A stretch of DNA of 55,386 nucleotides from Oscillospiraceae bacterium (GCA_017409205.1 JAFQTF010000016.1:1-55386); one strand, 5' to 3'. Counted from the stretch's first letter, positions 38,574 to 46,282 are shown. Notes: generated by a model from the sequence alone, not told the origin. Numbers and translations: made by a program.

Positions 38574-38612
38574 GCCATTTCCACCTTTACACAAAAAATT
38601 TTTATTTAGGGG

Positions 38613-38641
38613 TTGAGAAATTGGGAGAAATGCAATATAAT
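38613..38641 (+). promoter_or_regulatory. Promoter of ackA
   Basis: TTGAGA (38613-38618), a 17-bp spacer and TATAAT (38636-38641). The leader is about 65 nt and ends in a strong GGAGGAG ribosome binding site. Confidence 0.78.
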
Positions 38642-38713
38642 ACAATGTAGCTATGGCTATCATATCACAAGCGATCCCAAAATGAAATATAATTTTTTTA
38701 GGAGGAGATTCCA

Positions 38714-39895
38714 ATGAACATTCTCATCATCAATGCCGGTTCTTCCAGCCTGAAGTACCAGCTGATGGACCCCGAAACCGGTGTTGTTTCCGCTAAGGGC
38801 CTGTGCGAGCGTATCGGCATCGACGGCCGCCTGAACCACTCTGCCAACGGCAAGAAGGTCGTTAAGGACATCCCCATGCCCACCCACTCCGAAGCTATCG
38901 CAGCTACCCTGGAGATCCTGGTCGATGCTGTTGACGGCGTCATCAAGTCCACCGATGAGATCGATGCAGTCGGCCACCGCGTCCTGCACGGCGGCATGGA
39001 GTTCTTCGACTCCTGCGTTATCAATGACGAAGTCATCGCTGCTATCGAGAAGTGCATCCCCCTGGGCCCCCTGCATAACCCCGCTAACCTGATGGGCATC
39101 CGTGCCTGCCAGTCTGTTATGCCCAAGACCCCCCAGGTCGCTGTGTTCGATACCGCTTTCCATATGACCATGCCCCCCAAGGCTTACCGTTACGCCATCC
39201 CCACTGAGTACTACAAGAACGACTCCATCCGCCGCTACGGCTTCCACGGCACCAGCCATAAGTACGTTGCAAAGCGTACCGCTGAGCTGGTCGGCAAGAC
39301 CGAGTTCAAGATGGTCAACTGCCACCTGGGCAACGGCTCTTCCATGTCCGCTGTTCTGAACGGCAAGTGCCAGGATACCACCATGGGCCTGACTCCTCTG
39401 GCAGGCGTTCCCATGGGCACCCGCTCCGGCGACATCGACGCCGCTGTTGTCCAGTTCCTGTGCAACAAGTACGGCTACTCTGTCGACGAGTGCCTGAACA
39501 TCCTGAACAAGAAGTCCGGCGTTCTGGCTCTGTCCAACAACCTGTCCTCCGACTTCCGTGATCTGGGCACCGGCGCTGCCGAGGGTAAGGAAGAGTGCCA
39601 GCTGGCTCTGGACAAGTTCGCTTACGAAGTGGCAAAGTACGTTGGCGCATACGCTGCTGCTCTGAAGGGCATCGACGTTCTGACCTTCACCGCCGGTGTT
39701 GGCGAGAACGATGCCGGCACCCGTGCCGCCATCTGCGACTACCTGGGCTTCCTGGGTGTCAAGCTGGATCCCGAGCTGAATGCTCAGCGCGGCGAGCACA
39801 AGATCTCTGCTGCCGACTCCAAGGTGGAAGTGTGGGTCGTTCCCACCAACGAAGAGCTGATGATCGCTCAGGACACCGCTGCTCTGGTCAAGTAA
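38714..39895 (+). CDS. ackA: Acetate kinase
   Basis: A 393-residue kinase that makes ATP and acetate from acetyl phosphate, the main energy-yielding last step in acetogenic fermentation. The N-terminal phosphate-binding motif is ILIINAGSSSLKYQL and the second signature is RYGFHGTSHKYVAKR. The catalytic Asp lies in AVFDTAFHMTMP, and VGENDAGTRAAIC contains the conserved Glu/Arg. Codon choice is very biased, suggesting high expression. No pta lies beside it in this window. It has its own promoter and terminator. Confidence 0.96.
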   Translation: MNILIINAGSSSLKYQLMDPETGVVSAKGLCERIGIDGRLNHSANGKKVVKDIPMPTHSEAIAATLEILVDAVDGVIKSTDEIDAVGHRVLHGGMEFFDSCVINDEVIAAIEKCIPLGPLHNPANLMGIRACQSVMPKTPQVAVFDTAFHMTMPPKAYRYAIPTEYYKNDSIRRYGFHGTSHKYVAKRTAELVGKTEFKMVNCHLGNGSSMSAVLNGKCQDTTMGLTPLAGVPMGTRSGDIDAAVVQFLCNKYGYSVDECLNILNKKSGVLALSNNLSSDFRDLGTGAAEGKEECQLALDKFAYEVAKYVGAYAAALKGIDVLTFTAGVGENDAGTRAAICDYLGFLGVKLDPELNAQRGEHKISAADSKVEVWVVPTNEELMIAQDTAALVK

Positions 39896-39923
39896 TTTTC
39901 AGCCATAGTAATGTTTCGCAATG

Positions 39924-39955
39924 GAGCCGCCGCAGACCGCGGCGGCTCTTCTTTA
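39924..39955 (+). terminator. Terminator of ackA
   Basis: A 10-bp GC-rich stem GAGCCGCCGC/GCGGCGGCTC (39924-39933 with 39939-39948), loop AGACC, followed by TTCTTT. Confidence 0.82.
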
Positions 39956-39957
39956 AT

Positions 39958-40073
39958 GGTTGACAGTTGAAAGTTGAAAGTTTATAGTTGTGGTGTGCCT
40001 GAGGCACAGAATGGATTCATCGCAATGCGATACCGCAATTTTCGATTTTCAACTTTCAATTTTCAACTACAAA
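39958..40073. repeat. Small inverted-repeat element carrying the pepT promoter
   Basis: About 115 bp bounded by 16-bp inverted ends with one mismatch: AGTTGAAAGTTGAAAG (39965-39980) and CTTTCAATTTTCAACT (40053-40068). Between them are two small palindromes, TGCCTGAGGCA (near 39997) and ATCGCAATGCGAT (near 40019). The element fills nearly the whole gap between the ackA terminator and the pepT ribosome binding site. It codes for nothing. It looks like a MITE; other genome copies would prove it. Confidence 0.55.
39960..39988 (+). promoter_or_regulatory. Promoter of pepT inside the inverted-repeat element
   Basis: TTGACA (39960-39965), a 17-bp spacer and TATAGT (39983-39988). It is the only good promoter between the ackA terminator and pepT. 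It overlaps the left inverted end, and the two small palindromes would fall in the 5' untranslated region. Confidence 0.68.
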
Positions 40074-40094
40074 TGATTGAAAAGGAGTAATTTT

Positions 40095-41300
40095 ATGAGT
40101 TCTGTAACTGAGCGCTTCCTGCGCTATGTTTCCTTCGATACCCAGTCTGATGACGCATCTCCCAGCTGTCCTTCCACCGGCAAGCAGAAGCTGCTGGGCC
40201 AGGCCATCGTGGAAGAAATGAAGGCCATGGGCATTGCCGATGCTTACATGGATGAAAACGGCTATGTCTACGGCACCGTTCCCGGTGATCCGGAGCTGCC
40301 CACCATCGGTCTCATTGCCCACATGGATACTGCTCCCGATGCCCCCGGTAACGACATTAAGCCCAGCATCGTGGAATACAATGGCGGCGACATTGTCCTG
40401 AATGAAGAAAAGGGCATCCGCATGACCCAGGCGGATTTCCCCAACCTGAAAAATCATGTGGGCAAGCACCTGATCATCACCGATGGTACTACCCTCTTAG
40501 GCGCTGACGACAAGGCCGGTATTGCCGAGATCATGACCGCTGCCGAGTATCTGATCCAAAACGGCGGCCGCCATGCCACCATCCGTCTGGGCTTCACCCC
40601 TGATGAAGAGATCGGCCGGGGCGCAGACCTGTTCAATGTGAAGGATTTTGGCGCCGACTATGCCTATACTTCTGACGGCGGCCCCATCGGAGAACTGGAG
40701 TACGAGAACTTCAATGCCGCCGGCGTCAAGGTCACTGTCCATGGCCGCATCATCCATCCCGGCTCCGCCAAGAACAAGATGGTCAATTCCCAGATCATTG
40801 CCATTGAATTCCACAATATGCTGCCTGCCGCCCAGCGGCCCGAGCATACGGAGGGCTATGAGGGCTTCATCTACCTGAACCACATGGAAGGCTCCGTCAC
40901 CGAAACTGTCCTGAAGTACGCCATCCGGGACCACGACATGGCCAAGTTTAACGAGAAGAAGGCTGTTATGGAGGCTGCTGCTGCCTTCATCAATGCCAAG
41001 TACGGCGAAGGCACCCTGGAGATCGCCATCGTGGACAGCTATTACAATATGCGCGAAAAGATCGAACCCAATATGTTCATCATCGACCGGGCCAAGGCTG
41101 CCATGGAAGCCGTGGGCATTGTTCCCATGGAGGTCCCCATCCGCGGCGGCACCGATGGCGCACGGCTGAGCTATGAGGGCCTGCCCTGTCCCAACCTGTG
41201 TACCGGCGGCGAAAACTTCCACGGTTACTACGAGTTCATTCCTGTTGAGGATATGGAAAAGTGCGTGGAGATGCTGGTGAAGATCCTGACCAACTTCTAA
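40095..41300 (+). CDS. pepT: Peptidase T (tripeptide aminopeptidase)
   Basis: A 401-residue zinc aminopeptidase (M20B) that removes the N-terminal residue from tripeptides in the cytoplasm. Marks are IAHMDTAPDAPG (metal His and Asp), GADDKAGIAEIMTAAEY (bridging Asp), GFTPDEEIGRGAD (catalytic Glu pair) and TDGARLSYEGLPCPNLCTGG near the C-terminal metal His. The start at 40095 follows AAAGGAG (40081-40087). Together with opp and the M28 and M29 peptidases it completes a peptide-use set. Confidence 0.95.
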   Translation: MSSVTERFLRYVSFDTQSDDASPSCPSTGKQKLLGQAIVEEMKAMGIADAYMDENGYVYGTVPGDPELPTIGLIAHMDTAPDAPGNDIKPSIVEYNGGDIVLNEEKGIRMTQADFPNLKNHVGKHLIITDGTTLLGADDKAGIAEIMTAAEYLIQNGGRHATIRLGFTPDEEIGRGADLFNVKDFGADYAYTSDGGPIGELEYENFNAAGVKVTVHGRIIHPGSAKNKMVNSQIIAIEFHNMLPAAQRPEHTEGYEGFIYLNHMEGSVTETVLKYAIRDHDMAKFNEKKAVMEAAAAFINAKYGEGTLEIAIVDSYYNMREKIEPNMFIIDRAKAAMEAVGIVPMEVPIRGGTDGARLSYEGLPCPNLCTGGENFHGYYEFIPVEDMEKCVEMLVKILTNF

Positions 41301-41307
41301 AGATGCA

Positions 41308-41349
41308 AAAACTGCCGTGCGGACCGGGTCTGCACGGCAGTTTTATTTG
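41308..41349 (+). terminator. Terminator of pepT
   Basis: A 13-bp stem AAAACTGCCGTGC/GCACGGCAGTTTT (41308-41320 with 41332-41344) with an 11-nt loop; the stem ends in TTTT followed by ATTT. Confidence 0.85.
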
Positions 41350-41395
41350 CGGGGAAGGGGATCGGAAGCATCCCTGCGGAATCATATATGGGGCA

Positions 41396-41866
41396 TCAGA
41401 ATTTTCTGCTGTAATACGCTTTGAACAGTGCTGCAGATATGGAGGTAAACAGCACACATGCCAGAATGGTCAGACTGACGGTGATGCTGAAATAACCGGA
41501 TACAATGATGGCGGACAGACCGACGATCAGGGAAGTCTGGAGCGCAGCGGCCCGGGCGGCGGTCCAGATCTGGATGGTGCGCTCGTCATGCTCTTTGATG
41601 TACAGCTTTTTCAGTTCCTTTTCGTTTTTCAGTGCTTTCGAATTTTTGGCAAGACCAAACAGTATCAGGGCCAGAATGCCGAAAGCAGCGCCGCTTACAA
41701 AGCCCCGCCACTGGGACTGCCAGTGGCTGTCACCCGCCACAGGGATAAAAAAGGGGAGGATACCTGCCTCCGCCAGCGCGGACCAGACAGAAAGGACGCC
41801 AATGACTGTACCGCACAGCCCCAGGGTAATGTTCTGAATCTTCAGTTTTTCTTTATATTCTTCCAT
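41396..41866 (-). CDS. Four-helix membrane protein of the XRE operon
   Basis: A 156-residue protein with two pairs of predicted helices (residues about 13-35 and 53-75, then 110-130 and 133-152). A charged cytoplasmic middle section (KNSKALKNEKELKKLYIKEH, DERTIQ) lies between them. The KEHDERTIQIW motif resembles the DERN motif of its upstream neighbour, so both belong to the loose group of membrane proteins (DUF2178-like) that travel with small XRE regulators. Function unknown. It is the last gene of a three-gene operon. Confidence 0.65.
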   Translation of the reverse strand: MEEYKEKLKIQNITLGLCGTVIGVLSVWSALAEAGILPFFIPVAGDSHWQSQWRGFVSGAAFGILALILFGLAKNSKALKNEKELKKLYIKEHDERTIQIWTAARAAALQTSLIVGLSAIIVSGYFSITVSLTILACVLFTSISAALFKAYYSRKF

Positions 41867-41876
41867 AATTCACACC

Positions 41877-42293
41877 TCAATATTTCTTTCCGAGAAGAAT
41901 CCAGCAGATCCAGTAAAGGACGGTCATTCCGCACACCAGCCAGGCAAAGGGCTGGGCGAGCTCGTGGTTGCCTGACAGGGACAGAACGATCACAACAATG
42001 CCTGCAATCATGAGGGTGTAGGAGAAGGCCCAGCTTTTGGCCCGCTCTGACAGCATGCGGTTCCGTTCATCTGTCTCAATCAGCTCCTGCTTCCGCATGG
42101 ATTTCTCATCCTTCGTGATCTTCCGGTGACGGATCAGCCGGGCAATGCCCATCACCATCAGGGCGAAGCCAAAGGAGAAAATAAAGGTGTTTTCAAAATG
42201 GTTCAGCACATCGGCGAGGATCAGCACAAGACCCACCGCAATGTAGAAAATGGCGACAAAAAAACGCTGCTTCAGTTTCTTTTTGTATTCCAT
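41877..42293 (-). CDS. DUF2178-like membrane protein of the XRE operon
   Basis: A 138-residue protein with four predicted helices and a charged loop with ETDERNRMLSERAKSWAFSY (about residues 71-90). The DERN motif with a following Ala/Lys helix is typical of DUF2178-like proteins encoded beside short XRE regulators in Firmicutes. The gap from the regulator gene is 2 nt, so they are tightly coupled. The role is unknown; the pairing suggests that the membrane proteins may sense a signal or be the regulated output. Confidence 0.68.
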   Translation of the reverse strand: MEYKKKLKQRFFVAIFYIAVGLVLILADVLNHFENTFIFSFGFALMVMGIARLIRHRKITKDEKSMRKQELIETDERNRMLSERAKSWAFSYTLMIAGIVVIVLSLSGNHELAQPFAWLVCGMTVLYWICWILLGKKY

Positions 42294-42295
42294 GG

Positions 42296-42499
42296 TTATC
42301 CCTCCAGTTCAGAGAAATCGAATACTTCCTCAATGGTCAGGCCGAAAAATTTTGCGATTTTGTAGGCCAGGGGCAGGGAAGCGGTGTATTTTCCGACTTC
42401 AATGGAGGTGATGGTCTGCCGTGTGGTACCCACAGCCTCGGCCAGTTCCTCCTGAGAGAGCTTCCGCGCCTTGCGCAGCTCCCGGATCTTTGTTTTCAT
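42296..42499 (-). CDS. Short XRE-family transcription regulator
   Basis: A 67-residue protein that is little more than a Cro/CI helix-turn-helix: LRKARKLSQEELAEAVGTTR, then QTITSIEVGKYTASLPLAYK. The start at 42499 follows an AGGAG site; the longer frame from 42535 is rejected. Its promoter carries three copies of a 16-bp site (42547-42631), which strongly suggests self-regulation. The two downstream genes encode membrane proteins. This YozG/YgzD-like arrangement is widespread in Firmicutes with unknown purpose. Confidence 0.87.
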   Translation of the reverse strand: MKTKIRELRKARKLSQEELAEAVGTTRQTITSIEVGKYTASLPLAYKIAKFFGLTIEEVFDFSELEG

Positions 42500-42546
42500 A
42501 AGGATCACTCCTGTTCCTTCTTCCGGTGCGTCCATCGGAAGAAAAT

Positions 42547-42631
42547 GCTAAGTTAACTTTGCATTTACAGCATACCATGCCTGCACGAAAATGTCAAGTA
42601 CGCTTTGCGAAAAATGCAAAATATACTTGGC
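42547..42631 (-). promoter_or_regulatory. XRE operon promoter with three operator copies
   Basis: The minus-strand promoter has TTGACA (42592-42597), a 17-bp spacer and TATGCT (42569-42574). Three 16-bp sites share the pattern GYYAAGTnnnnTTTGC: GCTAAGTTAACTTTGC (42547-42562), GTCAAGTACGCTTTGC (42593-42608), and the third, inverted, GCAAAATATACTTGGC (42616-42631). Their centres are 46 and 23 bp apart. One site covers the -35, one the transcript start and one lies upstream. Confidence 0.7.
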
Positions 42632-42680
42632 ATAATCCTGGGAGGAAACAACGGCGGATCAAGTCTCAGACGAAAAAAGA

Positions 42681-42707
42681 TGCCCGGAAGGGGATACCTT
42701 CCGGGCA
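42681..42707 (-). terminator. Terminator of the acidic-tail membrane protein gene
   Basis: A 10-bp stem TGCCCGGAAG/CTTCCGGGCA (42681-42690 with 42698-42707). On the minus strand it is followed by TCTTTTTTC. Confidence 0.85.
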
Positions 42708-42725
42708 TGGGTATGTGATTTGGGA

Positions 42726-43037
42726 TTACTCAGCAAAGTCAGCTTCGTCAGCCACGGGCTCAGCCTCGTCCACAACGGGAACTTCCTCAACGACCACTTC
42801 TTCAGCGGGCTCTTCGGCGGGGACTTCTTCGGCAACGGGTTCTTCAACGGCCTCTTCAACGGTGATCTCCACTTCCACCTCGGCATCTTCCTCGCACTTG
42901 GGGCACTTGGGCAGGTTTTCCAGAGTCTTCTTGCACCATGCAACGATCTGCTCGCCGTAGGTGGCAACGATGTAGACAACGCCGGCAACGGCAGCCAGAG
43001 CGGTCAGAACCTTAATGATGGTATTTGCAATTTTCAT
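42726..43037 (-). CDS. Small membrane protein with CPKC motif and acidic tail
   Basis: A 103-residue protein. One membrane helix is at residues about 7-27 (IKVLTALAAVAGVVYIVATY), then a short loop with CPKC (about 45-48), then a 55-residue tail made almost only of Glu, Val, Ala and Pro. The tail would be disordered and strongly negative. It has its own promoter and terminator. I recognise no family; the Val-Glu-Glu-x-Pro repetition suggests slippage-driven growth of the tail. Confidence 0.6.
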   Translation of the reverse strand: MKIANTIIKVLTALAAVAGVVYIVATYGEQIVAWCKKTLENLPKCPKCEEDAEVEVEITVEEAVEEPVAEEVPAEEPAEEVVVEEVPVVDEAEPVADEADFAE

Positions 43038-43078
43038 AATGAGAACCTCCAGTTGATATTTATTTGATACCTATTGTA

Positions 43079-43107
43079 AGTATAACCAATCAGAACCCAA
43101 AAAGCAA
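43079..43107 (-). promoter_or_regulatory. Promoter of the acidic-tail membrane protein gene
   Basis: On the minus strand TTGCTT (43102-43107), a 17-bp spacer and TATACT (43079-43084), about 45 nt before the start codon. Confidence 0.65.
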
Positions 43108-43135
43108 TGAAAAAATCGATGAATCAGGAAAAATC

Positions 43136-43933
43136 TTAAATATAACCGTACATGCCCCGGATACTGACCTCCCCGGAATTGACTGCCTCTACCCTTCCGT
43201 CGGAAAAACGAACCACCAGCGCACCCTCCTGATCCACAGAAAGCGCGGTTCCGCGGCGGATGTCATCCCCCCGGAGGAGGGATATCTCCTGGCCGATGGT
43301 AATGCAGTTTCTGCGGTAAGCTTCCAGCATGGCGCTCTTTCCGGTGAGAAGGGTTTCGTCCATCCGGCAGAGGGCTTCCAGCATGGCGGCGGCCAGCTTG
43401 CCGGGGTCATTTTTCTTCCCGGTGACCATATCCAGAGAGCCTGCCATGGAACGGATCTCCTCCGGGAAGTCCTGCTCCTGCTGGCGGCAGTTGATGCCGA
43501 TGCCGATGATGGCATAATCCACGGTGCCGTGTGGGGAAAGCCCCAGTTCCGTCAGGATCCCTCCCAGCTTCCGGCGGCCGAAAACCAGATCATTGGTCCA
43601 TTTGATGCCGGGCCGGAGGCCGCAGGCATTTTCCACAGCATCGCACATGGCAGCGGCAGCGGCGCAGGTAAGGTGCATCAGTTCTGTGGGGGCGCAGTCG
43701 GGGCGGATAAGAAAGCTCAGATAGACGCCCATGCCCTCCGGGGAATGGAAGGAGCGGCCCAGCCGTCCGTGTCCTCCGGTCTGGTGCCCGGCGATGCAGG
43801 CGGTACCATGGGGTGCGCCCTGCCGGGCCAGAGCTTTCAGATGGTCGTTGGTGGAGCCGATGGTGGGATAATATTCGATCAGCGCTTTCCAGGGATAATC
43901 CGGGGAAAGATGGGAATAAAGAGAATGAAGCAT
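43136..43933 (-). CDS. birA: Biotin--[acetyl-CoA-carboxylase] ligase, regulator-less form
   Basis: A 265-residue biotin protein ligase that activates biotin to biotinyl-AMP and attaches it to carboxylase carrier proteins. The catalytic motif GGHGRLGRSFHSP (GRGRxGR family motif) and the KWTNDLVFGRRKLGGIL segment are intact, and the C-terminal SH3-like domain is present. There is no N-terminal helix-turn-helix, so it is a class I enzyme that cannot repress biotin genes. The start follows GGAGG. No biotin synthesis genes are nearby. Confidence 0.92.
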   Translation of the reverse strand: MLHSLYSHLSPDYPWKALIEYYPTIGSTNDHLKALARQGAPHGTACIAGHQTGGHGRLGRSFHSPEGMGVYLSFLIRPDCAPTELMHLTCAAAAAMCDAVENACGLRPGIKWTNDLVFGRRKLGGILTELGLSPHGTVDYAIIGIGINCRQQEQDFPEEIRSMAGSLDMVTGKKNDPGKLAAAMLEALCRMDETLLTGKSAMLEAYRRNCITIGQEISLLRGDDIRRGTALSVDQEGALVVRFSDGRVEAVNSGEVSIRGMYGYI

Positions 43934-43979
43934 GGCAGTCAGATCCTCCGGGGAAGAAATCGGTTTCGGTTACAGTCTA

Positions 43980-44008
43980 ACTATACCAAATATCGGCCTT
44001 CCGTGCAA
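43980..44008 (-). promoter_or_regulatory. Promoter of birA
   Basis: On the minus strand TTGCAC (44003-44008), a 17-bp spacer and TATAGT (43980-43985). Confidence 0.62.
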
Positions 44009-44157
44009 CCGGGATTCCGGAAATCTGTCATTTTGCAGGAAATGATTCATGAAAACTTCAAAATGCGTCCGGATGCATATTGAAATGCAGAACAGACCGG
44101 ACGGTCAAAAAAGTAAAAATCCACATCATGGATGGATATTAACGTTTTCGCAGGAAA

Positions 44158-44191
44158 CCGTGTTTTCCGAAACGATTTTCGGAAAACACGG
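44158..44191. other. Perfect 15-bp hairpin in the birA-aminopeptidase gap
   Basis: CCGTGTTTTCCGAAA (44158-44172) and its exact complement (44177-44191) are joined by CGAT. Neither strand has a proper T-run behind it, so it is not a good terminator. It lies in the 380-bp divergent gap holding both promoters, which otherwise shows no gene. It could be an operator, a processed RNA hairpin or a repeat remnant. Confidence 0.5.
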
Positions 44192-44251
44192 AAGAGTCTG
44201 ATTTTCTGCAATTTTATTTGCGTGAAATTTCTTTTCAGGAGGACTGGTCTA

Positions 44252-44280
44252 TTGACCTTTGAGGAAAAATCTGGTACTAT
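44252..44280 (+). promoter_or_regulatory. Promoter of the M29 aminopeptidase, flanked by an inverted repeat
   Basis: TTGACC (44252-44257), a 17-bp spacer and TACTAT (44275-44280). GGTCTAT (44246-44252) and ATAGACC (44279-44285) form an inverted pair at the two ends of the promoter, a possible repressor site. Confidence 0.62.
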
Positions 44281-44313
44281 AGACCGGATTAAGCGAAAAA
44301 AGGAGAAGTGCGT

Positions 44314-45537
44314 ATGAAGAAGTCTTTGCTGCGCGATTATGCACACCTGATCGTCCACTGCGGACTGAACGTTCAGAAGGGTCAGGAAGTGCAGATCTTT
44401 GCGGGGCTTGACCAGCCCGAATTTGTGAAACTGGTGGTTGAGGAGTGCTACAAGGCCAAGGCAAGAAAGGTCACTGTGGAATGGAACTATCAGCCTCTGG
44501 AAAAGATCCATGTTCGCCATCAGTCCCTGAAGACCCTGGGCGCTGTGGAAGAGTGGGAGAAGGCCCGTCAGGAGCATTTCTGCCAGACCCACCCCTGCCG
44601 CCTGAAACTGATGAGCGAAGATCCCGATGGCCTGAAGGGCATGAATACTGCCAAGCTGGCCAAGGCCAAGCAGATGCAGTATCCCATCGTCAAGTCCTAC
44701 CGTGACCGCCGCGACAACTGGGAGCAGTGGTGCATCGCTGCCGTCCCCGGTGTGGCCTGGGCCAAGAAGATGTTCCCCGAACTGCCCAAGGGCAAGGCCG
44801 TGGAGAAGCTGTGGGAAGTGATCCTGACGACCTCCCGGGTTTACGGCGATCCCATCGCCAACTGGGCAGAGCACAATGCGAAGATGCAGGCCAATGCTGA
44901 CCACATGAACAGCCTGAACATCACCTCCCTGCACTATACTGCCGACAACGGCACCGACTTCACCGTGGGTATGATCCCCGAGGCCATCTGGCGCGCCGCC
45001 GGCGACACCAGCCTGCAGGGCATCTTCTTCAACCCCAATATCCCCACCGAGGAAGTCTTTATTTCTCCCATGAAGGGCGTTGCCGAGGGCATCGTCTATT
45101 CCTCCAAGCCCCTGAGCTATCAGGGTCAGCTCATCGACAATTTCTGGATCCGGTTTGAAAACGGCAGAGCCGTGGAGTCCGGCGCAGAGCAGGGGGCCGA
45201 TCTGCTGAAGACCATGCTGGAAATGGACGAAGGCTCTGCTATGCTGGGTGAATGTGCTCTGGTGCCTCAGAAGAGCCCCATCGCCGAAAGCGGTCTGCTG
45301 TTCTACAACACGCTGTTTGACGAGAATGCAGCCTGCCATCTGGCTGTTGGTACCGGCTTCCCCGATACCATCCGGGACTTCGACAAGAAGACTCTGGAGG
45401 AGTGCCGCGCTCTGGGCATCAATGAATCCATGATCCATGTGGACTTCATGATCGGCTGCGACAGCATGAACATCGATGCCATCTGCGCAGATGGCAGCAC
45501 CGTGGCCATCTTCCGCAACGGCAACTGGGCATTTTAA
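44314..45537 (+). CDS. M29 family metallo-aminopeptidase (AmpS/PepS-like)
   Basis: A 407-residue cytoplasmic aminopeptidase of the thermophilic-aminopeptidase family (M29), which uses two metal ions. The catalytic Glu and ligands appear in order: FFNPNIPTEEVFISPMKGVA (Glu pair), GECALVPQKSPIAESGLLFY (Glu), LDENAxxHLA-like LFDENAACHLAVGTGF (His), and a C-terminal HVDFMIGCDSMNIDAI with His and Asp. The start at 44314 follows AGGAG with 8-nt spacing; the GTG at 44308 is too close. It has its own promoter and terminator and completes the peptide-degrading set. Confidence 0.9.
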   Translation: MKKSLLRDYAHLIVHCGLNVQKGQEVQIFAGLDQPEFVKLVVEECYKAKARKVTVEWNYQPLEKIHVRHQSLKTLGAVEEWEKARQEHFCQTHPCRLKLMSEDPDGLKGMNTAKLAKAKQMQYPIVKSYRDRRDNWEQWCIAAVPGVAWAKKMFPELPKGKAVEKLWEVILTTSRVYGDPIANWAEHNAKMQANADHMNSLNITSLHYTADNGTDFTVGMIPEAIWRAAGDTSLQGIFFNPNIPTEEVFISPMKGVAEGIVYSSKPLSYQGQLIDNFWIRFENGRAVESGAEQGADLLKTMLEMDEGSAMLGECALVPQKSPIAESGLLFYNTLFDENAACHLAVGTGFPDTIRDFDKKTLEECRALGINESMIHVDFMIGCDSMNIDAICADGSTVAIFRNGNWAF

Positions 45538-45552
45538 GAATATTGATTATGG

Positions 45553-45577
45553 GGAGGGCCGATGGCCCTCCTTTTTT
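45553..45577 (+). terminator. Terminator of the M29 aminopeptidase
   Basis: An 8-bp GC-rich stem GGAGGGCC/GGCCCTCC (45553-45560 with 45564-45571), loop GAT, followed by TTTTTT. Confidence 0.87.
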
Positions 45578-45579
45578 CA

Positions 45580-45608
45580 TTGCAAATATGCGGGAAACAG
45601 AGTATAAT
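45580..45608 (+). promoter_or_regulatory. Promoter of the sugar O-acetyltransferase gene
   Basis: TTGCAA (45580-45585), a 17-bp spacer and TATAAT (45603-45608), directly behind the previous terminator. Confidence 0.75.
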
Positions 45609-45639
45609 TTACAGTAATTGTAAAACAGGAGGATATGCT

Positions 45640-46254
45640 ATGACAGACAGAGAGAAAATCCACACCGGCCAGATCTATTTTTCCATGGGCGATGAGCTGA
45701 TGACGGAGCAGCTGGCTTATCTGGACAAAATGGATGAATACAATGCGACCCCGCGGATTCGCTATCGTGAACGGGAGAAAATGCTGTCTGGTATGTTTGC
45801 GGAGGTGGGTGAGGGCTGCTATATCGAATCACCCTTTTACGCCAACTGGGGCGGCCGTCATGTCCATCTGGGGAAAGGGGTCTACGCCAATTTCGGCGTA
45901 ACCTTCGTGGATGATACCCACATTTATATCGGCGACTATACCATGCTGGGTCCCAATGTGGTCATTGCCACTGCCGGACATCCCATTGACCCTGACCTGC
46001 GCCGCAAGGCTCTGCAGTATAACCTGAGCGTGCATATCGGAAAAAACTGCTGGCTGGGCGCCGGTGTTATCGTCATGCTTGGTGTTACGATCGGCGACAA
46101 TACCGTTATTGGCGCAGGCAGTATCGTGACGAGGGACATTCCTTCCGGCGTTGTGGCGGTCGGCAACCCCTGCCGTGTCCTGCGGGAGATTGGCGAGCAT
46201 GACCGGGAATATTACTGGCGGGACCGGAAGATCGATCCGGAGTGGCTTGCGTAA
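45640..46254 (+). CDS. Maltose/galactoside O-acetyltransferase family protein
   Basis: A 204-residue acetyl-CoA-dependent transferase of the left-handed beta-helix (hexapeptide) family, Maa/LacA type. The N-terminal Maa domain (REKIHTGQIYFSMGDELMTE) is followed by hexapeptide coils. The catalytic His lies in TAGHPIDPDLRR, the family's acceptor-site signature, and the acetyl-CoA end is NCWLGAGVIVMLGVTIGDNT with IGAGSIVTRDIP. It adds acetyl groups to simple sugars, perhaps to detoxify surplus. The start follows AGGAGGA; an ATG at 45562 before the promoter is rejected. Confidence 0.9.
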   Translation: MTDREKIHTGQIYFSMGDELMTEQLAYLDKMDEYNATPRIRYREREKMLSGMFAEVGEGCYIESPFYANWGGRHVHLGKGVYANFGVTFVDDTHIYIGDYTMLGPNVVIATAGHPIDPDLRRKALQYNLSVHIGKNCWLGAGVIVMLGVTIGDNTVIGAGSIVTRDIPSGVVAVGNPCRVLREIGEHDREYYWRDRKIDPEWLA

Positions 46255-46282
46255 TATTTTTTGGGTTTTTGAAAAATAATGC

